Shown here one piece after another: positions 45,665 through 55,522 of a stretch of 64,000 nt of DNA; position 1 is the stretch's first letter; each line of letters starts with the position of its first letter. Below the pieces are notes generated by a model. That model saw nothing but the letters and a program-made list of their open reading frames with translations. It searched no databases and was not told where the DNA came from. The translations under genes were made by a program, and so were the position numbers. The DNA is from Erythrobacter sp. UBA1916 (lineage in GTDB: Bacteria; Pseudomonadota; Alphaproteobacteria; Sphingomonadales; Sphingomonadaceae), in assembly GCA_002337385.1 (NCBI GenBank), contig DDFY01000004.1, forward strand, positions 198,953-262,952. The letters run 5' to 3'.

Positions 45665-46054
45665 ATGAGACAGCGTATGCCCGGTCACCGCATCGGTGCG
45701 AATCGCGAGCTGGCGGGCTCCTCCATGCCAGACAGGGGGCGTGCTCGGCCTGCTTCCGACAAGCCCGGGCTGGTGCTCAGCGTGGCCGCCTATGTCGGTG
45801 CGATCTGCGTGATCGTTTGGCTGGTCTTCACCTTCTTCGGTGCATCTGACGATGCCGGCGCTGACGGGCCTGAAGTCGTAAGCGTACCAGAGCCTGCGCC
45901 GACCGCAGCCTCGACGGTGGCGCCGCCTAGCTACGTGGAAGGCGGCGATAACTTCGTGCCGGGCGATAGTGACCAGACAGAGGAATTCTGGACCTCCGGC
46001 CCGAACCCGGCCATTCCTCCTTCGCAAGACCCGCTGACCAACCCGCACTACTGA
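45665..46054 (+). CDS. Single-span membrane protein of unknown function
   Basis: 129 residues: an Arg-rich N-terminus (1-35), one membrane helix (about 36-59, LVLSVAAYVGAICVIVWLVFTFF region) and a periplasmic acidic, Pro-rich tail. No family recognised. It sits alone between pspF and rimP. A shorter start at the Met near residue 21 (SSMPDRG) is possible. Confidence 0.55.
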   Translation: MRQRMPGHRIGANRELAGSSMPDRGRARPASDKPGLVLSVAAYVGAICVIVWLVFTFFGASDDAGADGPEVVSVPEPAPTAASTVAPPSYVEGGDNFVPGDSDQTEEFWTSGPNPAIPPSQDPLTNPHY

Positions 46055-46138
46055 GTCACCTCTGGCAGCGGGGTGAAAACTATCCCGTTGCAATTCTTGC
46101 GCGACTGGCCTATCTGCCACTCATCCCGACATTGTCGT

Positions 46139-46189
46139 AACATGGTTTGGATGCTGGCGCCTCAGGGGGCCGGCCCGAAGGCCCATGTT
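46139..46189 (+). promoter_or_regulatory. Possible structured leader of the rimP operon
   Basis: AACATGG (46139-46145) and CCATGTT (46183-46189) are exact complements that could close a domain containing a second helix GGGCC/GGCCC (46167-46171 with 46180-46184), which competes for two bases. It ends 14 bases before rimP. Structured leaders upstream of rimP are known in proteobacteria; I cannot confirm family membership. Confidence 0.4.
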
Positions 46190-46203
46190 GCGATACGATC
46201 TTG

Positions 46204-46776
46204 ATGGAACCCCGCTTGGCCGACCTTACGCGCCTGATCACGATTATCGAACCCGAAGCCGATGCCCTCGGCTTTGAGCTGGTGCGCGTGCGGATGATCG
46301 GTTCAGGGGAAGAGCGCACCCTTCAGATCATGGCCGAGGATCCTGCCACCGGGCAGTTGATCATGAACCAGTGCGCCACGTTGTCGCGCGCCATCTCCAA
46401 CCGAATCGACGCGGTCGAGGAGGAGGAGGGCGAGCTTATCGAGGGCGCCTATATGCTGGAAGTTTCCAGCCCCGGCATCGACCGCCCGCTGACCCGCGCG
46501 AAGGACTATGCCAACTGGGCCGGGCACGAGGCGAAGATTTCGCTGGTCGAGAAGATCGGTGATCTGCGCAGGCTCAAGGGCGAACTGCTCGGGATCGAGG
46601 ACGAAGTCGTCACGATCCGGGATAAAAAGGCGGGCGACATTGCAGTTCCGCTGGCAAACATTCATTCGGCCCAGCTCGAGCTGACCGATAAGCTTATCGC
46701 TGCCACGCTCCCGCTTGATGCGGAAGGGGCGGACGAATTCGAAGAGATCAACGAGGAAGAAGAGGCTAGTAACTGA
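46204..46776 (+). CDS. rimP: Ribosome maturation factor RimP
   Basis: 190 residues, needed for 30S maturation. LGFELVRVRMI and LEVSSPGIDRPLTRAKDY are the family motifs; the C-terminal Sm-like domain is followed by an acidic tail. The stop shares one base with the nusA start (TGATG). It heads the conserved rimP-nusA-ylxR-infB-rbfA transcription unit. Confidence 0.94.
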   Translation: MEPRLADLTRLITIIEPEADALGFELVRVRMIGSGEERTLQIMAEDPATGQLIMNQCATLSRAISNRIDAVEEEEGELIEGAYMLEVSSPGIDRPLTRAKDYANWAGHEAKISLVEKIGDLRRLKGELLGIEDEVVTIRDKKAGDIAVPLANIHSAQLELTDKLIAATLPLDAEGADEFEEINEEEEASN

Positions 46777-48428
46777 TGGCCAGTCCGATTTCCGCCAACA
46801 AGGCCGAACTGCTCGCGATCGCCAATGCGGTCGCGTCCGAGAAGATGATCGACAAGTCGATCGTCATCGAGGCCATGGAAGAGGCGATCCAGAAGTCCGC
46901 CCGCAACCGTTATGGCGCGGAAAACGACATTCGCGCCAAGCTTGATCCGCTGACCGGCGATCTGCGCCTGTGGCGTGTGGTCGAGGTGGTCGAGGAAGTC
47001 GAAGACTACTTCAAGCAGGTGGATCTCGCTCAGGCCGAGAAGCTGGAGCCGGGCAGCAAGGTGGGTGACTTCATCGTCGATCCGCTGCCGCCGGTCGACC
47101 TTGGCCGCATCGACGCGCAGAGCGCCAAGCAGGTGATCTTCCAGAAGGTCCGCGATGCCGAGCGTGAGCGTCAGTTCGAAGAGTTCAAGGACCGCGCTGG
47201 CGAAGTCATCACCGGCGTGATCAAGTCGGTCGAGTTCGGCCACGTGATCGTGAACCTCGGCCGCGCCGAGGGCGTGATCCGCCGCGACCAGCAGATCCCC
47301 CGCGAGGCCGCCCGTGTGGGCGAGCGTGTGCGGGCGCTGATCCTGAAGGTGGAACGCAACAACCGCGGCCCGCAGATCTTCCTCAGCCGCGCGCACCCCG
47401 AATTCATGAAGAAGCTGTTCGCGCAGGAAGTGCCCGAGATTTACGATGGCATCATCCAGATCAAGGCCGCCGCCCGCGATCCGGGCAGCCGCGCCAAGAT
47501 CGGCGTGATCTCGCACGACAGCTCCATCGATCCGGTCGGCGCCTGCGTCGGCATGAAGGGCAGCCGCGTGCAGGCCGTCGTGCAGGAACTGCAGGGCGAG
47601 AAGATCGACATCATCCCGTGGTCGGAAGATACCGCCACCTTCGTCGTCAACGCATTGCAGCCCGCCACCGTGGCGCGCGTGGTGCTTGATGAGGAAGAAG
47701 GCCGCATCGAGGTGGTCGTGCCTGACGATCAGCTCAGCCTGGCGATTGGCCGCCGCGGCCAGAACGTGCGGCTGGCATCGCAGCTGACCGAAAGCCAGAT
47801 CGACATCATGACCGAGGAAGAAGCCTCGGAGAAGCGCAGCAAGGAATTTGCCGAGCGCTCGAAGATGTTCGAGGAAGAGCTGGACGTCGACGAGACGCTG
47901 TCGCAGCTGCTGGTGGCCGAAGGCTTCACCGAGCTGGAAGAAGTCGCCTATGTCGAGCTGGCCGAGTTGGCCATGATCGAAGGCTTCGACGAAGAGCTGG
48001 CCGAAGAGCTGCAGAGCCGCGCGCTCGAAGCGATCGAGCGCCAGATCGAGGCTTATCGCGCTGCCCGCAAGGAGCTGGGCGTCGAAGATGCGCTGGCCGA
48101 AATTCCGCACCTTACTGAGCAGATGCTGGTGGTGCTGGGCAAGGCCGGGATCACTACGCTCGACGACTTGGCCGATCTGGCCACCGACGAACTGATCGCG
48201 AAGAAGCGCGAAGCGCCGCGTCGCCGTCAGAACGCCGATGGCCCGCCGCTGCGTCGTCCGCAGCGCGAGCAGGACAAGGGCGGTGTGCTCGGCACCTTCG
48301 GCCTGTCCGAAGAGCAGGGCAACGAGATCATCATGGCTGCCCGCGCGCATTGGTTCGAAGACGAAGAACCGGCCAAGGCTGAACCAGCCCAGACTGAGGA
48401 GGCCGCCGATGCGGAATCCTCGCAATGA
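46776..48428 (+). CDS. nusA: Transcription termination/antitermination protein NusA
   Basis: 550 residues: RNA polymerase-binding N-terminal domain (1-130), S1 domain (about 135-200), KH1/KH2 (about 230-345, with DPVGACVGMKGSR and LAIGRRGQNVRLA) and acidic C-terminal helix-hairpin-helix repeats from about 365. This is longer than E. coli NusA (495) through the C-terminal tail. Overlaps ylxR by 20 bases. Confidence 0.97.
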   Translation: MASPISANKAELLAIANAVASEKMIDKSIVIEAMEEAIQKSARNRYGAENDIRAKLDPLTGDLRLWRVVEVVEEVEDYFKQVDLAQAEKLEPGSKVGDFIVDPLPPVDLGRIDAQSAKQVIFQKVRDAERERQFEEFKDRAGEVITGVIKSVEFGHVIVNLGRAEGVIRRDQQIPREAARVGERVRALILKVERNNRGPQIFLSRAHPEFMKKLFAQEVPEIYDGIIQIKAAARDPGSRAKIGVISHDSSIDPVGACVGMKGSRVQAVVQELQGEKIDIIPWSEDTATFVVNALQPATVARVVLDEEEGRIEVVVPDDQLSLAIGRRGQNVRLASQLTESQIDIMTEEEASEKRSKEFAERSKMFEEELDVDETLSQLLVAEGFTELEEVAYVELAELAMIEGFDEELAEELQSRALEAIERQIEAYRAARKELGVEDALAEIPHLTEQMLVVLGKAGITTLDDLADLATDELIAKKREAPRRRQNADGPPLRRPQREQDKGGVLGTFGLSEEQGNEIIMAARAHWFEDEEPAKAEPAQTEEAADAESSQ

Positions 48429-49146
48429 ACCGCTAGGGTCCGACAGCTCTGACGCGCGCACTTCCGGTAACTCCGGGAGCGAACGCCGCTGCATTCTGAC
48501 CGGGGAGACCGGCGGGCGCGACGATCTCGTGCGCCTTGCCATCTCGCCGGATGGTCTGGTGCTGCCCGACGCCCATGCCAAGGCGCCGGGACGCGGCGCT
48601 TGGCTTGGCACTTCGCGTGCCGCGCTGGAGGAGGCCATGGCCGGCGGCAAGCTGAAGGGAGCGCTGGCGCGCGCGTTCAAGAGCGCGCCGCTTGAAATTC
48701 CCGCTGAGCTTCCCGACATGATTGAGCAGGCGCTGATAAAGGCGCTGACCGACAGGCTGGGTCTGGAAATGCGCGCCGGGCGCGTGGTTCTGGGCTCTGA
48801 TCGCATCTCGAACGAAGCGCGCAGCGGCGCGATTGCGGTGCTCTATCACGCCCGCGATGCGAGCGAGGATGGCTGCCGCAAGCTCGATCAGGCCTATCGC
48901 GTCGGGCTCGACGCGGAGGGCTCGGGAATTGTTGGAGACAGGCTGCCACTGGACCGGCTAGCCCTGTCTGTGGCATTGGGCCGCGAGAATGTCGTCCACC
49001 TGGCACTGGCTGATCGCAAATCGGCCGAGCGGGTCGCGGTTCCGCTGGGGCGTTTGCAAACCTATCTGGGCGCCGCCACGGCGGCCAAGAACGGCGGAAA
49101 CGGAGAAGCCATCGGGGCTGATCCTGAAACCGCCGCGAATATGTGA
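48409..49146 (+). CDS. YlxR/DUF448 RNA-binding protein with L7Ae-like C-terminal half
   Basis: 245 residues. The N-terminal domain has the YlxR core (RRCILTGETGGRDDLVRLAI, with APGRGAWL near residue 65); the C-terminal half from about 120 (VLGSDRISNEARSGAIAVLYHARDAS) looks like the L7Ae/YlxQ fold fused to it, as usual in alphaproteobacteria. The ATG at 48409 follows GAGGAGG. Its place between nusA and infB is conserved. The precise role is unknown. Confidence 0.9.
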   Translation: MRNPRNEPLGSDSSDARTSGNSGSERRCILTGETGGRDDLVRLAISPDGLVLPDAHAKAPGRGAWLGTSRAALEEAMAGGKLKGALARAFKSAPLEIPAELPDMIEQALIKALTDRLGLEMRAGRVVLGSDRISNEARSGAIAVLYHARDASEDGCRKLDQAYRVGLDAEGSGIVGDRLPLDRLALSVALGRENVVHLALADRKSAERVAVPLGRLQTYLGAATAAKNGGNGEAIGADPETAANM

Positions 49147-49168
49147 TTTGAAGGATTAATCGAGGCTT

Positions 49169-51754
<2,586 letters not shown>

Positions 51755-51760
51755 TCTAAT

Positions 51761-51788
51761 GGCCCTTTCCCCACTGTGGGGAAGGGGC
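51761..51788 (+). other. Hairpin between infB and rbfA
   Basis: GGCCCTTTCCCC and GGGGAAGGGGCC form an imperfect 12-bp stem around ACTGT. Only scattered T follow, so it is more likely a processing or partial attenuation structure than a full terminator. Confidence 0.5.
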
Positions 51789-51802
51789 CGTGAGTTTGCC
51801 TT

Positions 51803-52201
51803 ATGCCGAAACGTTCCAGCACAGATGATCCCTCGGTCCGCCTCCTGAAGGTGGGCGAACGGGTGCGCCATATCCTCAGCGAATTGCTTGCGCGCGGGGA
51901 GGCGCATGACGATGTGCTGAGCGCGCACAACATCGCCGTGACCGAGGTGCGCATGTCGCCTGACCTCAGGCAGGCCAAGGTCTATGTGAAGCCCTTGCTG
52001 GGCGAGGACGAGGCGACCGTGGTGAAGGCCCTGCAGGTCAACACCGCGTTCTTCCAGCGCGAGGTCGCCCAGCGGCTGGGCCTGAAGTTCGCGCCCAAGC
52101 TGCGCTTCCAGGCTGACGAGACCTTCGACGAAGCAAGCCGGATCGACCAGTTGCTCGACGATCCGCGCGTTCGCCGGGACCTCGACGAAGACGAGGAATG
52201 A
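51803..52201 (+). CDS. rbfA: 30S ribosome-binding factor RbfA
   Basis: 132 residues, a KH-like factor for late 30S maturation and cold adaptation. RLLKVGERVRHILSELL, VTEVRMSPDLRQAKVYV and LRFQADETFDEASRI are the family blocks, with an acidic C-terminus. Overlaps the acetyltransferase gene by four bases. Confidence 0.95.
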   Translation: MPKRSSTDDPSVRLLKVGERVRHILSELLARGEAHDDVLSAHNIAVTEVRMSPDLRQAKVYVKPLLGEDEATVVKALQVNTAFFQREVAQRLGLKFAPKLRFQADETFDEASRIDQLLDDPRVRRDLDEDEE

Positions 52202-52779
52202 GCGTCGATCTCGCCTTGCTCGGGCAGCCCTTGCGGGATCACGAGTGGAGCGGGGGGCTAGTCGATCTTGAAGTGCTGGCCGAGGCGCATCGCGAGCCGA
52301 TGCGCGCCATCTGTCCGCCCGATGACCCGGTCTGGCCGATCTACCCGGTCGACCTCTCCGGAGCGGGTTTCGATCCCTATTTCGATAGTCTGCTGGTCGA
52401 TCCGGCGCGCCGGGCCTTTGCGATCCTGCGTGATGGCAGGATGGCGGGCACGACCAGCTTTCTCAACATCGCGCCCGCGCGTCAAACGCTTGAACTTGGC
52501 GGCACCTTCATGGCGTTGGAGGAGCGGGGCAGTGGGCTGAATTCGCGGGTCAAGCCGCTGGTGTTGGCAAGAGCCTTTGCTGCGGGCTTTCGCCGGGTGG
52601 AATTCCGCATCGACCAGCGCAACGAGCGTTCGCAGGCGGCGGTGCGGAAGCTGGGAGCAGTGCAGGAAGGCGTGCTGAGGGCTGAACGGGTGACCTGGAC
52701 CGGCCATGTGCGCGACACCGTGATGTTCTCGATTTTGGCCGAGGAGTGGGGCGCCGAGCGCGACAATTTGCGACACTGA
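52198..52779 (+). CDS. GNAT-family N-acetyltransferase
   Basis: 193 residues resembling RimJ/RimL-type acetyltransferases. RRVEFRIDQRNERSQAAVRKLGAVQEGVL is the hallmark C-terminal acetyl-CoA-binding segment. The target is unknown. Translationally coupled to rbfA by ATGA, though the function may be unrelated to ribosome assembly. Confidence 0.87.
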   Translation: MSVDLALLGQPLRDHEWSGGLVDLEVLAEAHREPMRAICPPDDPVWPIYPVDLSGAGFDPYFDSLLVDPARRAFAILRDGRMAGTTSFLNIAPARQTLELGGTFMALEERGSGLNSRVKPLVLARAFAAGFRRVEFRIDQRNERSQAAVRKLGAVQEGVLRAERVTWTGHVRDTVMFSILAEEWGAERDNLRH

Positions 52780-52863
52780 TGAATACCTAAGGGCCTGAAA
52801 GTTCAGAACGAGTTCAATCCGCAGTCGGTAGAACCGGTCCATGAACCAAAGGAGTCCCCTGAT

Positions 52864-53235
52864 ATGAAAAAACTTCTTCTCACGGCGCCCTTGCTGGCGC
52901 TTGGCCTCTTAGCCACTCCGGCCCTTGCCAATACGGGCGCTCAGCCCGCTGTCGCCGAGCAGCCTGAGGCGCGTATCAACTTCGTCAACCATGGCGGCAT
53001 TCGCAACTGGCATGCCGAAGATCGTGATACGCTCTACATCCAGGATCGCCGGCGCAACTGGTATAAGGCGGAGCTGATGATACCTTCACCGGAGCTGCCG
53101 TTTGCCTTGGCTATCGGTTTCGATACCGGTCCGATTGGCAGCCTCGACAGGTTTTCGCAGGTCGTGGTTGATGGGCGCAGCTTCCCGCTGGCCTCGTTGG
53201 TAAAGGTTGACGGTCCGCCCGAAGCCGACGGCTGA
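52864..53235 (+). CDS. Secreted DUF6491-like protein
   Basis: 123 residues with a signal peptide (1-22, PALANT). The mature part contains IRNWHAEDRDTLYIQDRRRNWYKAEL and ends near DRFSQVVVDGRSFPLASLVK, a pattern I associate with the small DUF6491 family of sphingomonads and related bacteria. Function unknown. A ribosome-binding AAAGGAG lies about 10 bases before the ATG. It stands alone. Confidence 0.75.
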   Translation: MKKLLLTAPLLALGLLATPALANTGAQPAVAEQPEARINFVNHGGIRNWHAEDRDTLYIQDRRRNWYKAELMIPSPELPFALAIGFDTGPIGSLDRFSQVVVDGRSFPLASLVKVDGPPEADG

Positions 53236-53342
53236 CCTTGGGGTAATGCCGCTGGGCCTGCTGCCCTTTTCGGCCCAATCGTGGCAAACATCGCGGCCTG
53301 CGGGCTTTACCGCAGGGCCGCGAACCCCCATGTGGGCGGCCT

Positions 53343-54059
53343 ATGAGTGAAACCATCTTACTGGCCCTGCTGCTGATCCCGTGCTTGGTTGTGGCCATCG
53401 TGTTTCACGAGGTGGCGCATGGGTACGTTGCGCTGCTGCTGGGCGATCCCACAGCCAAGGAACGGCGGCGACTGAGCCTCAACCCGCTGCGTCATGTCGA
53501 TCCGGTGGGCACGTTGGTCGTGCCCGGCTTGCTGGCGCTGACGGGCGGACCGATCTTCGGCTGGGCCAAGCCGGTGCCCGTTATCAAGCAGCGGCTCGAC
53601 AACCCGCGCTACGGGATGATGGCCGTTGCCGCCGCCGGGCCAGGCACGAACTTCGTGCTGGCGCTGGTAGGGGCGGTGTTGCTCGGCCTCTCGCTGTCGC
53701 AGGGGATGGCGCTTGGCTATTCGGACGGTGGCACGCCGATCATCCTCAATGCCGATGGCAGTCTGGGCCTCGTTTCCACCTTTGCCTTCTTCATGGTGCT
53801 GGTGAATGTCTTCCTTGCGGTGTTCAACCTGCTGCCGATCCCACCGTTTGACGGCTCGCATATCGTCGAAGGCCTGCTACCCCCACGTGCTGCGCGCGCT
53901 TATGAGCGGCTGCGGCCTTATGGGATGCTGCTGTTTGTGGGCCTGATCGCGCTCACTTGGCTGGCGCCGGGGCTGAACCTGCTCGGTAACACCATCGGTG
54001 TGCCCGTGAGCTGGGCGGTCGACCAGTACCTCGCATTGGCGGACATGATCGCCCGATGA
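53343..54059 (+). CDS. Site-2 protease family membrane metallopeptidase (M50B)
   Basis: A 238-residue intramembrane protease of the short SpoIVFB-like group without a PDZ domain. The zinc motif HEVAHG (HExxH) lies in the first hydrophobic block near residue 21 and the third ligand in PPFDGSHI near 178. About five hydrophobic segments. The substrate is unknown. The ATGA overlap ties it to truB. Confidence 0.92.
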   Translation: MSETILLALLLIPCLVVAIVFHEVAHGYVALLLGDPTAKERRRLSLNPLRHVDPVGTLVVPGLLALTGGPIFGWAKPVPVIKQRLDNPRYGMMAVAAAGPGTNFVLALVGAVLLGLSLSQGMALGYSDGGTPIILNADGSLGLVSTFAFFMVLVNVFLAVFNLLPIPPFDGSHIVEGLLPPRAARAYERLRPYGMLLFVGLIALTWLAPGLNLLGNTIGVPVSWAVDQYLALADMIAR

Positions 54060-55036
54060 GCCCCCACGGCTGGATTATTCTCGATAAGCCCGTCGGGCTG
54101 GGCTCGACCCAGGCCGTGGCCGCAGTGAAGCGCAACATGCGCGAGGCGGGCTATGGCAAGGTGAAGGTCGGCCATGGCGGCACGCTTGATCCGCTGGCCG
54201 AGGGTGTGCTCCCGATTGCACTGGGCGAAGCGACCAAGCTGGCCGGACGGATGCTCGACAGCGACAAGGCCTATGCCTTCACGATCCAGTTCGGCACCAT
54301 GACCGACACGCTCGATGCCGAGGGCGAAGTGATCGAAACCAGCGATCACCGCCCGCCGCGCGCGGCAGTGGCAGCGATCTGCGCCCACTTCACCGGCCCG
54401 ATAGAGCAGGTGCCGCCCAAATATTCCGCGCTCAAGGTCGATGGCAAGCGCGCCTACGATCTCGCGCGGGCGGGCGAGGAGGTGGAGCTGAAGACCCGCG
54501 CGGTCACGATCCATTCGCTCGCACTTGCTGCGGGGGAGGGTGAGGAGGGCGCTGAGGCGCCGCAGTCCGCCTTTGCCACCACGGCGGGCCGGCCCGATCC
54601 CTACGATCCGCAGGCTCCGCTTGAGCTGGCTGATAGCGTCACCCTCATCGCCCATGTCTCCAAGGGGACCTACATCCGCAGCCTGGCACGGGACATCGCG
54701 CATGCTCTTGGCACCTGCGGCCACGTGACCTATCTGCGCCGTATCAAGGCCGGTCCGTTCACCGAGGCTCAGGCGATTTCGCTGGACAAATTGAACGCAA
54801 TCGGTAAGGGCGCGCCTCTTGAAGACGTTATCCTGCCGCTTGAGGCGGGGCTGGACGGTATCCCGGCCCTCATCCTCGATCCCGATAGTGCGCAGGCGGT
54901 CCGCCAGGGCCGGGTCATTTCGGGATTGCCCCATTCCGACGGGCTTTACTTCGCGAAACTGGCCGATGAGCCAGTGGCGCTGATGGAGCTTTCGGAAGGC
55001 ACGGCCAAGGTCGTGCGGGGATTTAACTGTAGCTGA
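54056..55036 (+). CDS. truB: tRNA pseudouridine(55) synthase TruB
   Basis: 326 residues. WIILDKPVGLGST, GHGGTLDPLAEGVLPIALG with the catalytic Asp, and the later KGTYIRSLARD match TruB. It makes pseudouridine-55 in the T loop of tRNAs. A Gly/Glu-rich insert (about 160-190) is unusual but common in sphingomonads. Followed by rpsO after 18 bases. Confidence 0.95.
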   Translation: MSPHGWIILDKPVGLGSTQAVAAVKRNMREAGYGKVKVGHGGTLDPLAEGVLPIALGEATKLAGRMLDSDKAYAFTIQFGTMTDTLDAEGEVIETSDHRPPRAAVAAICAHFTGPIEQVPPKYSALKVDGKRAYDLARAGEEVELKTRAVTIHSLALAAGEGEEGAEAPQSAFATTAGRPDPYDPQAPLELADSVTLIAHVSKGTYIRSLARDIAHALGTCGHVTYLRRIKAGPFTEAQAISLDKLNAIGKGAPLEDVILPLEAGLDGIPALILDPDSAQAVRQGRVISGLPHSDGLYFAKLADEPVALMELSEGTAKVVRGFNCS

Positions 55037-55054
55037 TACCGCGGAGTAGAATGA

Positions 55055-55324
55055 ATGTCGGTCACTGCCGAAAAGAAGCAGGAAATCATTTCTGACAACG
55101 CCGTCGCCTCGGGCGACACTGGCAGCCCCGAAGTGCAGGTCGCGATCCTCACCGAGCGTATCCGCAACCTCACCGAGCACTTCAAGGAGCACCACAAGGA
55201 CAACCACTCGCGTCGTGGCCTTCTGAAGATGGTCAACAAGCGTCGCAGCCTGTTGGCCTACCTCAAGAAGAAGGATCTGGCGCGTTACAACAGCCTGATC
55301 CAGAAGCTGGGTCTGCGTAAATAA
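55055..55324 (+). CDS. rpsO: 30S ribosomal protein S15
   Basis: 89 residues, the exact usual length; GDTGSPEVQVAILTERI, HFKEHHKDNHSRRGL and LKKKDLARYNSLIQKLGLRK are textbook S15. S15 binds the central domain of 16S rRNA. Upstream of pnp as in most proteobacteria. Confidence 0.98.
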   Translation: MSVTAEKKQEIISDNAVASGDTGSPEVQVAILTERIRNLTEHFKEHHKDNHSRRGLLKMVNKRRSLLAYLKKKDLARYNSLIQKLGLRK

Positions 55325-55334
55325 GAGTTTCTCG

Positions 55335-55359
55335 GAGGGCGGCTCAAAAGGCCGCCCTT
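55335..55359 (+). other. rpsO-pnp intergenic hairpin
   Basis: GGGCGGC (55337-55343) and GCCGCCC (55351-55357) around TCAAAAG. No T-run follows. A second hairpin CCTTGC-AATTCG-GCAAGG lies further on at about 55405-55422. In other proteobacteria the rpsO-pnp leader carries an RNase III-processed hairpin that mediates PNPase autoregulation; the same role here is inference. Confidence 0.6.
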
Positions 55360-55522
55360 CGCACATTTGCCGGTCATAAAGTTCCGGCAAGAGAAAGCGG
55401 CCATGCCTTGCAATTCGGCAAGGCGGCCAGGGGCGCGAAAAAGCCCTACACCGGACCGGGACGGAATCCCCGGCAGGAAACCCCGCCACGCAATAGGGCT
55501 GGCGGGTATGATTGGAAAATTG

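Noticed and set aside
51761..51788. Full transcription terminator between infB and rbfA
   Set aside because: The stem has mismatches and lacks a T-run; rbfA follows too closely to be cut off.
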